NCBI RefSeq assembly: GCF_000003605.2 | Contig: NW_003141311.1 | Coordinates: 312,460-342,914 of the forward strand | Source of the DNA: Saccoglossus kowalevskii | Taxonomy: Eukaryota > Hemichordata > Enteropneusta > Harrimaniidae | DNA: 30,455 nucleotides | Direction: 5' to 3' | Part shown: positions 12,333-24,800 of the stretch, piece after piece | Position numbering within the stretch: position 1 is the stretch's first letter | How the letters are laid out: every line of letters begins with the position of its first letter | Notes under the pieces: generated by a model | Databases searched by the model: none | The model's input: the letters and a program-made list of their open reading frames with translations, nothing else | Told to the model about the DNA's origin: nothing | Program-made: the position numbers and the translations under genes

Positions 12333-12869
12333 GTGACGTCACAAACCATAATGGTAGCTGAATGAATAATCGTACCAATGAGAAAATCAAATGTTTATTT
12401 TATAGATGGCCTACGTAACAAGCAAATATTTGATAAAATGACCAAAATTGGTAGTCGGCTCCTCCCATTTCAATGGAATGACAACGTAATTGGCCACTAT
12501 ACACCACGGGGGTGTCAATGTCCTCGTGCTGCTGCCATTGTCGTTGTCAAACTGCCAGTCGCCAGTGGGGACATTCATTGTAATCAAAACAATCTCAAAA
12601 TATGCATCGCCTACGTGATTGCTGACGTCATCTCTCAAACGCCGCTAGATAACTAGATTCCTTTTCATGAACAACAGCGCAACAGATGGAGCACGCGATC
12701 TTATGAATATTTAGTAGCTAATGAATATTCATAATGCAGTATTTCCGACAGGAAGTTTCGTATGAGTGCGACGGCTGTGCCTTTCGGACGTAGCTAACAT
12801 CAGGGAGCCATACTCTTTCCTCATGGTATATCTTCCCACTTTTCTGCATTTCGGAGTAGTGTCACGCAG
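12333..12869 (+). promoter_or_regulatory. Candidate promoter island with possible non-coding first exon
   Basis: Within A+T-rich flanks this segment is richer in G+C and CpG. CRE palindromes TGACGTCA occur at 12334-12341 and 12623-12630. An inverted repeat, TTATGAATATT with AATATTCATAA (12701-12733), resembles a palindromic POU/octamer site. GGAAGT, an ETS-like core, lies near 12751. The segment ends at a plausible donor, CGCAG|GTAGAG, at 12869/12870. If the defensin-like gene has a 5' UTR intron, this is one place its first exon could lie, about 6 kb upstream. That link is speculative. Confidence 0.25.
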
Positions 12870-15800
12870 GTAGAGTTATATTTTTAATTATAATATATCA
12901 TAGTTTGGAAACATATTGTATTTTCCGGAGATGACATTAAAGTTAAAATCGTAAAAATCAGTAAAAAACATCGATGACCTGTCCGTGTCAGCTCGGCGGC
13001 AACTGTTGCAGTGATTTGGGTGGCGTAGGTCATACGCGATAACTGCGAATACATTGAAACGAATTGTTGTTTTGTATTTATAAAAATATTGTTTCAAAAC
13101 AGAATGTAGTTAAGAATCTATAATATTCATGTTTGAAGGTAGTTTGAAACGATGGTTATTTAGTGTTAAATAATGACAGTTCATCGCTCGTTCAATCGCA
13201 AGTTGACAGTTCAAACATGGCGTATAAATGTGTGTCAAATAAATTATGATGCTGACAATTTAGTTAATTCATAACAAAATTTGTAAAATCGGATAATTTA
13301 TTTAACGACAAGAAACCACTCCCATAATATATATTTGAAATTATATTTTTCTTCTATTACAGTATACTGAATTGATATAATATCGATAGAATTACATAAT
13401 CTATGATAGCTTTGAATTCAATTGTCATTGTTGTTCATGAACTTGCGCTATGACGTAACAAACTGTCGTGTTATTGCCGTATTACGTGTACGCCCATATT
13501 CAGTAAAAAATTAACATCCGGATTCGATAGAATTATGTACATTTCACAAGACTTGTCCCATATTTATGTGTTTATTATCATTATTCAGGGTTATATTTTT
13601 TCTGTATGTTTTTTTTAATTTCAAATAGAATAAGTCACTCTAGGAATTAAATAGCAGAATGAGTCCATAAACGTCGCCGTCAAGTTCTCAGGTAAGACGC
13701 GATAGATACAATAGAACAGAATCGCTTCATTCAATACAATCATAGGTATTATGTACCTCATGCACATGTCTTTAGTGACGGAATTTACAAATTTTAAGCT
13801 TATACAAACATTTGTACTTTTATATTTATAAAGACATATTTTGATGATTTCTTCTGTGTCAATAAAAAGAATAGTATTTGGGCGATTTCTTGTTGCGCAA
13901 TAGCTTTTATGTATCATATAATTAATGCGATTTGAACACAGAGCGCCTGGGGCTAGGAAGGGGCGGGGGTGTGGTCGGGGTGGAGTTGTCTGAAATTATT
14001 TTAAGAGTTATTATAAACTGAATTTAAAAAGATGCGTTATAATATATTTGTGTCGACATTAAAAGTTCAATATTTGCTGAAACCGCTGTGTGCTGTGCGC
14101 ACATTTATTAAAAACCAACAGCTATTCACCATGATATTGACCCCCGGCCATATTTGAAAGTTTTCGGTCGATACGGAAAGTCTATGTCTTTTCAGATGGT
14201 ATAAACTTGAGTAGAACTGTTCCACGCATTTTGCATCATTTTGCCATGATGCACAACAATATGTAGTAATTCTGATCACGTGGTTTTAAAAGGGAGTAGA
14301 ATCAAATCTTATTTTCGCGGGTATTATCCCAATTGTCAATATTAATACCCAAATGTGTGATCAACATCCAATAGTACTAAGAACCTTATCTAGTAAGTCC
14401 AATGTTACAATTAAATACTTACAAACTAAAATAATATTATTTTTCTTCAACGAATTTAGTACGATATGTTCGATTTATGATATTATGGCAGATCATCGTC
14501 CAGGGTACAGTTAACAGACCAATAGCTTTAACAACGCGCTCAGCGTACTTAATGTATTCGGCATGTATTACGCAACATAGTTCAGAATTAAAGCTTTAGT
14601 AAATATATAATAATACCAAGCTCAAAACTTTTTGTTTTGAACTTTTAATTAAACAGTTGGATAGACATAACAATAAGGTACATCGGACTTGGGCTAAACA
14701 TGGCAAACGAAATGTTTGAGTTGTTTGATACTTCAATATAGTAAATAAATTAACGAGGCATGTCAATGCAAGTGTATTTTATAACCCCTTTTTAATAAAT
14801 AAAACTGTCAGTGTCAGATAGCTTTCGTTTTTATACCCAATTGAAACACTCCATGTTTAGCTCGGCCAGCCACGCCGAGTAGGCGTGATTGGAGAAGTGA
14901 TCCGATTATGCACGAAATTCGCACTCAGTATATTGTTAGCTGAGTACCAGCTGACATTAACATTTCGCCACACAAATTAACATAATAATAGACAAAATCC
15001 ACAGACTGTTGTCAAGTTAATGGTTTATGACATTAAATGACGTGTTTTGAACGCTTTTTGTTTTCCGTAATGGGTATTGGTAATTAACAGGTAGCTGCGT
15101 GGCATCCCATTTCGATATCAGTGATTTAAACCATACTGCTTTATGCTACCAAGAATGTTTTTTCTTCTAAATATGATCGTTTATTATCTAAGTATGTTAC
15201 GATGACATATGTGGCTTCTTGAAAGATGTTTCAATAAATTCGATTAAGCGGAAACATGCATTGTAAACAAACCATGAAGTACACTTCGCTGTTTTCATGT
15301 TATTATTCCTTGATGTCTTGACGAAATACGTGAATATACAATACTATTTAGTTGATTCTAAGTAGTCTTGTTAAAAGTGAGAATTAATCAAATCCACGCC
15401 CACAGTTATATAGCTAGAATTATCTAGGCAGTTTTAAACCTGTGTTTTAAAACTTCAACTTCGAAAAATGATATTTGTAAAGAACTATTCGTTTTTCAAA
15501 GTACACAAGTTTCTAATGAGATGTCGATTTCTGCTATTATTTGTTATAAATATGTTGACGAAATCTATATAATCCTGCTCTGTGTAAGCTCAGCCTGCGC
15601 ATGGGCATACCAGTGTGCACGTGAAAGCGGCGTGTTAAACGCGATGTGGGGTCACCAGTTGTTACCAGTCCGTAATACTAAGCATTACATTCGCTTCACA
15701 TTACGGCGCTCGTTGAATGCAAATCTTTCTTTTTTTTATTTGTTCAGTTTTTTTTTTTACATTTAACAAACACAAAGCTATTTGTTCGTGGTTACAAAAC

Positions 15801-18340
15801 TCAATATTATTTCTGGAATTAAAATATATTGACAACCATCATTAAAGCACTCATTATGGCATGATCGGACAGATTGATTTCATCGGGACCAGATCCAAGT
15901 GAAACGCGGTTTCGTCAAAGTCACGGCTGATTTGTCTAAATGGATATTTTTCACATTAAATTTACTCCATTGTTCTGTAAGTCTTTTAACAGCGCTATTA
16001 AGCTGCCGTTTCACCAAACCGTTTCACATTTCTCGTTGCACTAAGTGATTTGAATTTGAATTATTTTTTTATTTATTTTTAAGCACGCCTGTATGTGTGT
16101 TCAATGATGGATCACTCTCCTGTCAATCAAACGACTCCAAGTATTAAAAGTGATTTTCATCTGAACTGTAACTCTAACGGACTTGCTGCTCAGTATACTT
16201 ACATCTGTTTTACTTTGAGCGACTATGGTTACATTTGAGTAATGTATAGATAAACATCGCCAATTGATTCAGTCTGGAAGTATTGTAGTCAAGCTCTTGG
16301 ATATTTTTTCTTTACAGTAGTTACAATAGAACTTCGAACGAAAATCTTGTCTGAAATCTTCATATACTTAAGAAGTTCGTTCACTAAGTTACTACTAATT
16401 AATCAAAATTTGGCGTGATTTTCATCAGTTTTGAAGCCCTGCATTTCTTTTAATTGCCACAGCATCTTGTACTTCTCGGCATAAGCACAGACACGATTCT
16501 GCAATGTGCTACCTACCGGTGATTCGTCATTGTTTGAATATTTTATTTTAGCACAGTTTCCATGAAATCTAGTGTCCAGTCTTGGTTTCGTATTCTGCAG
16601 CCTCACTTGTGATTTTCTTTATTTGTGATAGTCCAGTGTAAGGTCGCAATACGGAACTGTGTCCAAAGTACATTTTCTTCGATATCAAATTTAGTTTGTA
16701 TTCCCGCCAAGTATATGCTCGGATAAGTTTTCTTGTACAATTTGGAACCACTTGTTTCGCTGTCCGAACTGTCAGTCTACAACGTCAGCTTCTAGAAAAT
16801 TACGCTGTGGGTTGTTAAACAAGGACTGCATTTGAAATATCGGCGAATGATTTTTTAAAAAAAAAACAGCCGAACTCGTGTAAAGTTAGCATCGATTGTG
16901 TAACGTCGTGCTTAATACCTGTGTTAGTAATGTCAAGTCTACAGGCTGATAACAGTCACATCAATGTTAACCTAAACTTCTGAATCTGCAAAACGGGCAG
17001 GCAAAGTAAAACGGGTGTAGCCCCTTCCATATGGTCAAAATTCTCAAATCAAGTTTGCCGTGCCATCGTGTTTTACACGTAAAATTTTTTTTACATTTTT
17101 CAACTGTAAATATGAATACTACAACCCCTTTTAATTTAAAAATAGGTTGCACAATTTTTGTGTTTTGCCTTGATATTTATTACCTATAAAAAGACACGAC
17201 ATCATGCAATGCATTCAGAAAACCCGTTTACGGTTTATAAACATAAGAAAATACTGTTTACTGTCGTTGACCAATCAGAACGATCGCCGTGACGTGATCG
17301 TAGATGGATACATGCTCCTGAAAAGGACGACCCATCGCAAATGTAAATCGCAAATTGCGGTTTAGTTGTGGCCGGCTCGCTCCACGAGCCAGCTACTTTT
17401 AATGGCCATGAATGTACAGTTCATGTTTAGTACGGCCACTTCAGGTGAAACTCCCACACTCGTGTTTAACACCAACCTATGATAAATTCCCTGTGCACAT
17501 GTCTCGTGATGCATGCTGGTCTGAAATACAGATATACATATTCAGAAAAATTCTTTAAAATTTAACCGGTTAAAAATCATTCTAAATTAAATATATTATT
17601 TATTTATTTAAAACATTTATTTATTTATTAATTTATTTAAGACATTTATTTTTGTATTCCTATAGACTACCGACCTATTACACAAAAGTGAAAAATAGCA
17701 TACCCAACCGTAGATCTTAGAACAAAAGACACAGACATACTTACAAGAACACAAAACAAACAACTGACAACAACTGACAACACAATTAACGAGTCTCGAA
17801 CAAAATGAACCAATTGACAAATACACTGCACTAACTCGTCAAATCAATAAGAGAATGAGTTGACATCCACGGTATACATGAAGTGAGGTCGAGTATCTCG
17901 TAATGAGTGAACATATCCTGCTACACATGTGACACCGACCATATATCACTCCTTGTCAAATGGTTTTAGTATGAAGTAGGTATACAAAATTAAAATAATT
18001 GAAAAAAGTGTGACAAAATGTCGAATAATACTTTAAATAGTTATTTACAGTATCACGTAGACAGAGTCGCGTTTGACGAGAGGAAATTCAATTAACATTA
18101 CCAAATATTCAATACAACTTATATATTAAAATAATAACGTAATGACGTAATTATCATTAATTTGGTTTAATCTGACGACAGTAATTTTAATAATTTTCTA
18201 TCTGTCTCGTGTACTCTCACGATGCCTTGCTTATTCCTAATACGCTTCAATTCCTGTGTTTTTTTTACAGGTGTCGGCGCGCGTATCATTTTATATTATT
18301 TTATTTTATTATATTATTATATTATTTGTTCTTACCAACG
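12870..18340. other. Intergenic or 5' UTR intron; no supported coding sequence
   Basis: ORFs reach 98 codons (13621-13917, minus) with no recognisable features. Small GC hairpins lie at 14861-14879 (CTCGGC/GCCGAG) and 17374-17390 (GGCTCG/CGAGCC). A TATAAAAA run is at 17185-17192 and a CCAAT box at about 17272. Poly-T and A+T microsatellites lie near 15722-15762 and 18290-18330. If the gene starts at the 12.3-12.9 kb island, all of this is its first intron. Confidence 0.45.
17576..17655. repeat. A+T-only tandem (ATTTATTTATTTAA-type)
   Basis: Two to three imperfect ~35 bp copies of a TTTATTTATTTAA-rAcATTTATT unit. Low complexity; no gene. Confidence 0.6.
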
Positions 18341-18538
18341 TAAACCCAATTTGTAAATAGGTGAGTAAATTATTCCTTGCTCATGTTGAGTGCCCGGGTT
18401 TCAACCCAAACTAGCGCATTGTAAATACGCCCCAACCCAACCTAGCTCTTTGTAAATATACCTTGGTCAAACCCAGCTCTTTGTAAATATATTGCAACCC
18501 AACGCGGGGCTTCGGGCTGGGTGCGCCTACAATATATT
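18341..18538. repeat. Four-copy ~31 bp degenerate repeat ending in a hairpin
   Basis: Three units pair a CAACCCA-like block with TTTGTAAATA about 20 bp later, at about 18402-18431, 18432-18462 and 18463-18494; a partial unit lies at 18341-18361. The last copy runs into an inverted repeat: AATATATTG at 18486-18494 pairs with CAATATATT at 18530-18538 around a GC-rich loop with ACCCA/TGGGT pairing. It sits 270-465 bp before the start codon. Function unknown; it could be the end of a small transposon or a regulatory array. Confidence 0.6.
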
Positions 18539-18796
18539 CGGCTGAAAATTCATAATATTGCATACGAAATGTGTTTATAAATATTCGATTTCAATAGAAA
18601 ATATATACTGTGAACATAGCTAGAATGAGCAATATATTGGCACCCTTGTTGTATTAATTATCACTATCGTGCACATATTTCCAATTCTAATACATATCAT
18701 CACACTGGTGGTGGAAATATATGGGTTTATTAATAACTGATGCTTGTAGGTTGTTTTCGGTTAACACGTTTTTTTGTCAACTTCTGCTCGTTTCAG

Positions 18797-18805
18797 CTCA
18801 AAAAA
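18797..18805 (+). other. Candidate end of 5' UTR after a 5' UTR intron
   Basis: A long pyrimidine-rich tract ends in TTTCAG at 18791-18796, immediately before CTCAAAAAA and the start codon. It reads like a true 3' splice site, so the transcript may begin in a non-coding exon further upstream. If the promoter is proximal instead, this is simply leader sequence. RNA ends would decide. Confidence 0.45.
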
Positions 18806-18889
18806 ATGAAACCTATCATATCATTTAGGATTCTTCTTCTAGTAGTTGTCATCTACTTCCCACACTGCCTTATAATGGCTCCTGCGAAG
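18806..18889 (+). CDS. Exon 1: signal peptide (residues 1-28)
   Basis: The start codon is preceded by an A-run and lies 9 bases after a strong pyrimidine tract ending TTTCAG. The 28 codons give a short n-region with Lys2 and Arg8, a hydrophobic core of about ten residues (ILLLVVVIYF) and a small-residue end, A-P-A-K. Cleavage after Ala27 would fit the -3/-1 rule. The donor is AAG|GTAAGT, phase 0. This is the first ATG that joins in frame to exon 2. A second Met codon at residue 24 would lose the signal peptide. Confidence 0.82.
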
Positions 18890-21800
18890 GTAAGTTAGTT
18901 AAACTGTAAATAAAAAATATGTCAGTGACAAAACATAGTACAACTTTATTGTTGATGCATATAGGTAACGGGACAGAAGTGGGAGTCTGGAATAGGTCCG
19001 TGCAGCAACCCACACTCAACGCAACCTCGACATTTTAACACGCATTTCCAGTGCTTTGTAATTTCGACGAGGTAATATTTTACGCGGCATGGTTCCCTGT
19101 TTTTCAAAATTCACAGCCCCAAATAAAAAATAAATAAATATTTGTAAATTCACGAGAATGAAAATGTGATTCCCTTCTAGGAAGTGAACAAATCCAATAT
19201 ACACAAAGAAACACGCCACAGAGAGAAAAGGAAAACAGTAATAGAAATGGCACAAGGTGAGAGACATTTCACAGAAATCAACCAATCGAAATCGACATAA
19301 CAATCAAGCTTAGATTGAATTTGATGTTCTTAGCGTTTTATGTAAGTTGTTTAAACAGGTGTGCAATAATAATTCATTTTTTCAGATGTCACTGTTATCC
19401 CCAAAATTAAATGCGAATCTGTGGGAGGAGCCTGTCGTTATAGGTGGTGTTACAAAGGAGAAATAAATGACCCAAAACCTTCTATCTGTGGAAACTTACA
19501 AGACGTTTGCTGTATAGGTGAGTATATTTGCATAACTGGGCCATCTATTTGTTTTGATTCGATTCACAGACACCGCTTTGTGCTCTAGTTGCGAAATAAC
19601 ACAGCAATAAAAAAATATTACGACATTGTGCAAACAACTGAGTTTGACATTCAGAAATGTGTGGGCATTCAGAAATATATTAAAATAATTCACAACAAGA
19701 TGTATACAATATGCACACCAATAACAGTTTTCACAATTACCGCATACACGTGAATAATTAAAGACAAAACATAATATTATATATTCCCTATAGTTTTGCA
19801 TTTTATCTGTATTGAATTACGGCTTAAAAAAGATAATTGAAATATACCGTATTTTCCTCCATAAAAATGTATGAATGTTACACTGTCGTAAACGTAAATG
19901 TTTCTATCGTTTTGTTAAATATATCTAAAGGTGGAAATTACGGATTTACGTCATCAATTATGTCCTTGACAAGCAGACAATGTAATTTTAGATTGCAAGC
20001 AGGAAACATAAAATTAGCTTTGGATAGCGTGATATAATCTCACCGACACGTGTTACCAATAATTATTGTTAAAAATCCATCTGTCGTTATGCGCAAATAA
20101 AACCGTGAACACTTGCTATGTCGATGGATTTATTATAAAAAAACAAAAATTCTGTACTGACTAAATAAATATTGCGATTAAATTTAAGTGCTCGGTGACC
20201 TTGTCCGAAGACGGTCAACTCCGGGGGTATTTATATTTATAAATATTTATTTTCCTGGCACTATATATTTGATTCGGTAGTGATATGTTATGAGGCGTAT
20301 CCATACACATAGTCCTGATGTCGGCTGAATTTGACGCGATTATGGCATAAACTTGTTTCTGTTTGTTTTAATGCGCACTGTTTGTATATATTATTCCAGT
20401 ATAATATCATGTTTCAGAAACATTTTTGACAACACGTTCATGTAAACCTAAATCGGTTTCGTTGTTAAAATGTAATCACATACGATTCTGTAGATTCGCA
20501 CACCATCCTTTTTTTTTATAATTGAGTTGTTACAAACTGAGTAATTGGTATTAGTAACTTGAAGTTGTACTAAAGAAAATACATCAGTACTAACAAATTC
20601 CGAGGTTTCTATTTAATGTCAATATCCTGTTTTTTAAGAATCGCAATTTACCAGTCATCGTTTATATTATCCAAACTTATATATACCAACACTGTGCTCC
20701 TGCCAACATGTTCAACAATTATATTAGTAGAAAGTAGAAAAGTTTTGTTCTCCACTCTATTGAATGTTTATAGTAATATTTACCCTTTCAAAATATTTCA
20801 ATTGTTTTTTTCAAATCTGCCATTTTCTTTTGAATTACTAATGGTCGCCCTTAATGATTTCAAGGAAATCTATGGAATTTCGAATAAACATAGCAACTCG
20901 AAAATTAATTTCGCAACGGAGCTGTTTACAGATTAAGGTGTCGTTGCCATTTTGTGCATTCGTAGTGACGGTCATGGTGGACATAGTAATAATTCTCTAA
21001 CATGGCAGTATTTGCAACTCCGTTCAATTATTTTAGCCAGATACCTTGAACCGGTCTAACAACTATCAATGTGGTCGCACATGTTAGTAACATATTTGTA
21101 TTCAATACTGGGTACCTGTATGATACTATGTTAAACATTGCGTGAAAATAACACCCTACATACACATCTCCTGTTTTACATGACTTAACAATATATTTCC
21201 ACTGTGATAATAATATGTCCCATGCCATGCCATACGCAACACTGCTGGTGATACAGCATGCTTTTAATGTCTGAATATACCGACTATGAAAGGTTACAGC
21301 GCGAGAAGGATTAGCCAAAGCTTTCCGCCCGCACAAATGGTCGCGTGATCATAAATATTACCAAACATGCACAAGCTATATAGACATTGAGATACAATAA
21401 TGTAATTTGTTCAGGTGGCCGTCTGTTTAAAATAACGATTTGTTGTTTTTGTTAACAGAAAATCCCCGTCAGTTGAAGTGCAATCTCCAATGCGGGGGAC
21501 AATGTCGATCGAAATGTGAAAAAGGAGAAGTACTTGCAAGTGGTGATTGCAAATGTTACGGTTTACAGAATAAATGTTGCACAAGTAAGTAATTGAAACG
21601 TATGGGCATGCGTTAATCTGGGATAGCATGAATAATAATTTACATGCGTTGGATGGTGGATTAGACGACTAACTCGAACATACATATCACGTGACTGAAA
21701 TTCGCCAATGATTTTTCGTGTAACTGGTCATTCCAAATTATTCACTCTGCGCGGCGTCCGATACAAATTTCTTTATTAGAGGAAAGCTCTCGAACTTGAC

Positions 21801-24800
21801 ACAAGTAGTAGCAATCGTCGTAGAAAACGGGCATTTGACGCTAGTGGTTAGTCATTTCATCCAACCCAGCTACAATACAGCAAGTAATGACGCGGTATTA
21901 AACTTCACAAAGGAACCGCGGACATCTGTGTATATCTAGCGGATTCTTAGTGCGGTAAACCCTGTTTAACAACGGCCAAGTCACGAATGTATCAAATGTT
22001 AATGAGTTAGAAACTGATTTTTAATATGTAATTTCTTTGTCATTTTTAATAAAAGAACTGTTGTCATGCCGATATATATATATATACAAATTAAACAAGC
22101 AAATACAAATAAAAACTATAAAAAATAATCTTTCTATTAATGTCCAAGAATGATGTGGAAATAACATCATAACAAATCGACAATTCGAAACCAAAATACA
22201 TCATTGAAGGTAACAAAAATAACAGAAGATATTCGACAATACACAAGTACATGATAAACTGTATTGCAAAACGTAGTCAAAGAAAGACGCATTGTATAAT
22301 ACGTAGAAATATCCACAGACTCAAATTATATCCGCTTTCATAGTCATAAAGGAAGTTTTCAAGCTCAAGAACAAATGACAGACCAATAAACTTGCAATTG
22401 ACAAGTGATAGGATAAAATGACTGGCAGATATATGCACCTCGTGGTATACATGATACCGGGACGTTAAGAAATAGTAATCGTGCTTCGATTCGATTATTT
22501 GACACACAATGCAGTATACGCGTGTGGCTGCAAGGTGTCACTGGGATTAAATTGTGTGGTCGTTTGCATTCCCTTCAATTGAGACACTTTCTAGCGGTTT
22601 CTATGGTGAAGATTATTTAAAATTGTACAAACTATCATCGTTTGTCACGAACAAGTCCATTTCGATTTGGGGGGCTGTGTTTATACCATATTGCGATTTT
22701 ATTTGAAATGATGTTTGCTCTAATATCTGGCACCAATCTTGTTACAGAGGACACATCAATTGTTAGCTGCACAGCCTCCTGCGATGGTAAATGTAGAAAG
22801 ACCTGCGGTCAACACGAAATTGTGGCATCGCAAGGTTGTACATGCGAAACTGGGGTCTGCTGCATAGGTAGGTGTTGTTAAATTATTAAACTGTGAACAT
22901 TTGGGTTGGAAAAAAATATTATAATTATGCTGGTGACAGTATTTGGGCAGCTGACTAATTAACAAATTGTACGATTGCGATACATCATTTTGGAAGTTCC
23001 AGTGGCGCTGAATTCCGAGGTTATTTTCATGAACTGAATATATCTCCACAGAGAATCCGTTATTATTACACTGCAGTGAGCAATGTGGCGGCATGTGCAG
23101 AAAAAATTGTAAAGCTGGTGAGATCAGGTCACCCGGGGACTGCAAATGCCAAGGGAATACGCGCTGCTGCATTCGTGAGTATTATTGTATATTCTATGTA
23201 ACCAAAAGCGAAATAAATCATTATGCTTATTTATTTTGAGAAGTTGATCATTCGGCTTAGACATTTTTAGGTCTAAGAACTTCCCAGTAATTTGTCATTC
23301 CAAGTAATTGCACTAAAGTATAATTATTTCTTACATCACTCTGCAGACAATTGTAATTATTTTTATAACTTTAAGCTCGAAAATGCACACGATCCGGTCA
23401 AATTGATATGTGATCCGATGCATTCGTAGAACACGTTTATATGATTATACTTTTTATGTTGTTTCAATAGCTGATCCAGAAAATGTCCATGTCCATTGCG
23501 TTGACGACGAAGAAGGAATCTGTCGAAATGGTCAATGTGAAGAAGAAGAGGAACAGGCACCTGATATAATGATCTGCGACAGAGCTGCGGATGTATGTTG
23601 TATCGGTTAGTAAACCTTCACGTGTAGATTCACGATCAACACTTTTAGAAATTACGTGCATAACTGATGAAAAATACTCATTGTGTTTTAATTTTATTTA
23701 ATTCTAGACGACGAGCATGAAATAACTTGTGAGAATTCTTGTAATGGCGTGTGCCGTTCTACTTGTCGAGCACTTGAAATGCAAGCCCCGGGAGAATGCA
23801 AGTGTACAAAGGAAGGCAAGAAGTGTTGCATAGGTAAGCACCATTCTCATTATTCTGCAAGCAGTGTGAAAGAACCTCATTTTACCATGTTAGCTTCAAT
23901 ACCTGATTTGCAGAAACTTTCTTCAGGATGTTTTTTATTGATTCTCTACATCGACAAAAAAAAAACATTGTACAGCAACTCAGGGGTCTCCTGTCTATAA
24001 TTTATACATTACATTAAAAACATGAATTGTATTGGGTAGTAATGTTTGCAAAATGTGTCTTTGATTGTCTGGACAGGCTAGTTAAACAAACTGATAAAAT
24101 AACTAATCAATTTTAAGTGCATGTAATGTAATTCCAAATGTTACATTGCAATTTTTAGAAAATCCTAGTATTTTGGAGTGCAATCAAGCGTGCGGAGGAA
24201 GATGTAGAACCGAATGTGAAGAAGGTGAAATGCAATCTTCTGCCGATTGTAAATGTAGCAAGGGAAAATGTTGTATAGGTGAGATGCTTGCAATTACATG
24301 ACATGTTCTAAGGTTTTGCTGTGGGACATTACCCAATTTTGCTTTAATACTGTGCTACATAAAAAAACACTGAACAATATATTTCTGATATAGCCCAGCA
24401 TTTTCATTAGAGGAGATTACTTGATTAGGACTAAATGTGACATATGCTGATCGCGACTCTTTTTCACTGTGTACATAACCAAATGCTGTCTATTTCAAAT
24501 TTGTCTGTTCATTGCATATCGTCAAGTTTTCAAATTACTCTGTCATTATATTTCTAAAATGTGTTCAAATGTGATATCTTTGTTATTGTTTTGGTATTTA
24601 ACGAATACTTCTTTCATTTAGCTGATCCCAGTTATCTTCAATGCAACCAGGCCTGTGGCGGAAGATGCCGAAATAAATGCCGAGAGTTAGAAGCTGAAGC
24701 ATCGGGACACTGTAACTGTTTGGGGAATAAAACATGCTGCATAAGTAAGTATTCATTGATTTAAAAACTAACTAGTATTGCAAAATGTGGATACCCTTAA

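Noticed and set aside
12378-12656. 92-codon plus and 75-codon minus ORFs
   Set aside because: Both cover the same G+C-richer patch, whose lower stop-codon density explains them; the motifs there look regulatory instead.
13621-13917. 98-codon minus-strand ORF
   Set aside because: No known domain or exon context; single chance-length frame in low-G+C sequence.
19386-19465. Direct splicing of exon 1 to exon 3, reading from ATG at 19386
   Set aside because: It gives a short unrelated frame that stops within about 24 codons and destroys the cysteine pattern. Inserting exon 2 restores the correct phase.
20616-20936. 106-codon ATG ORF inside intron 3
   Set aside because: No domain, signal or cysteine pattern; composition fits chance in A+T-rich sequence, and it lies in a well-bounded intron.
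22756-23172. 138-codon minus-strand ORF
   Set aside because: It lies antisense to exons 5 and 6 and their intron, and its cysteine-poor product has no recognisable domain. The plus-strand exons have matched splice sites, phases and conserved cysteines.
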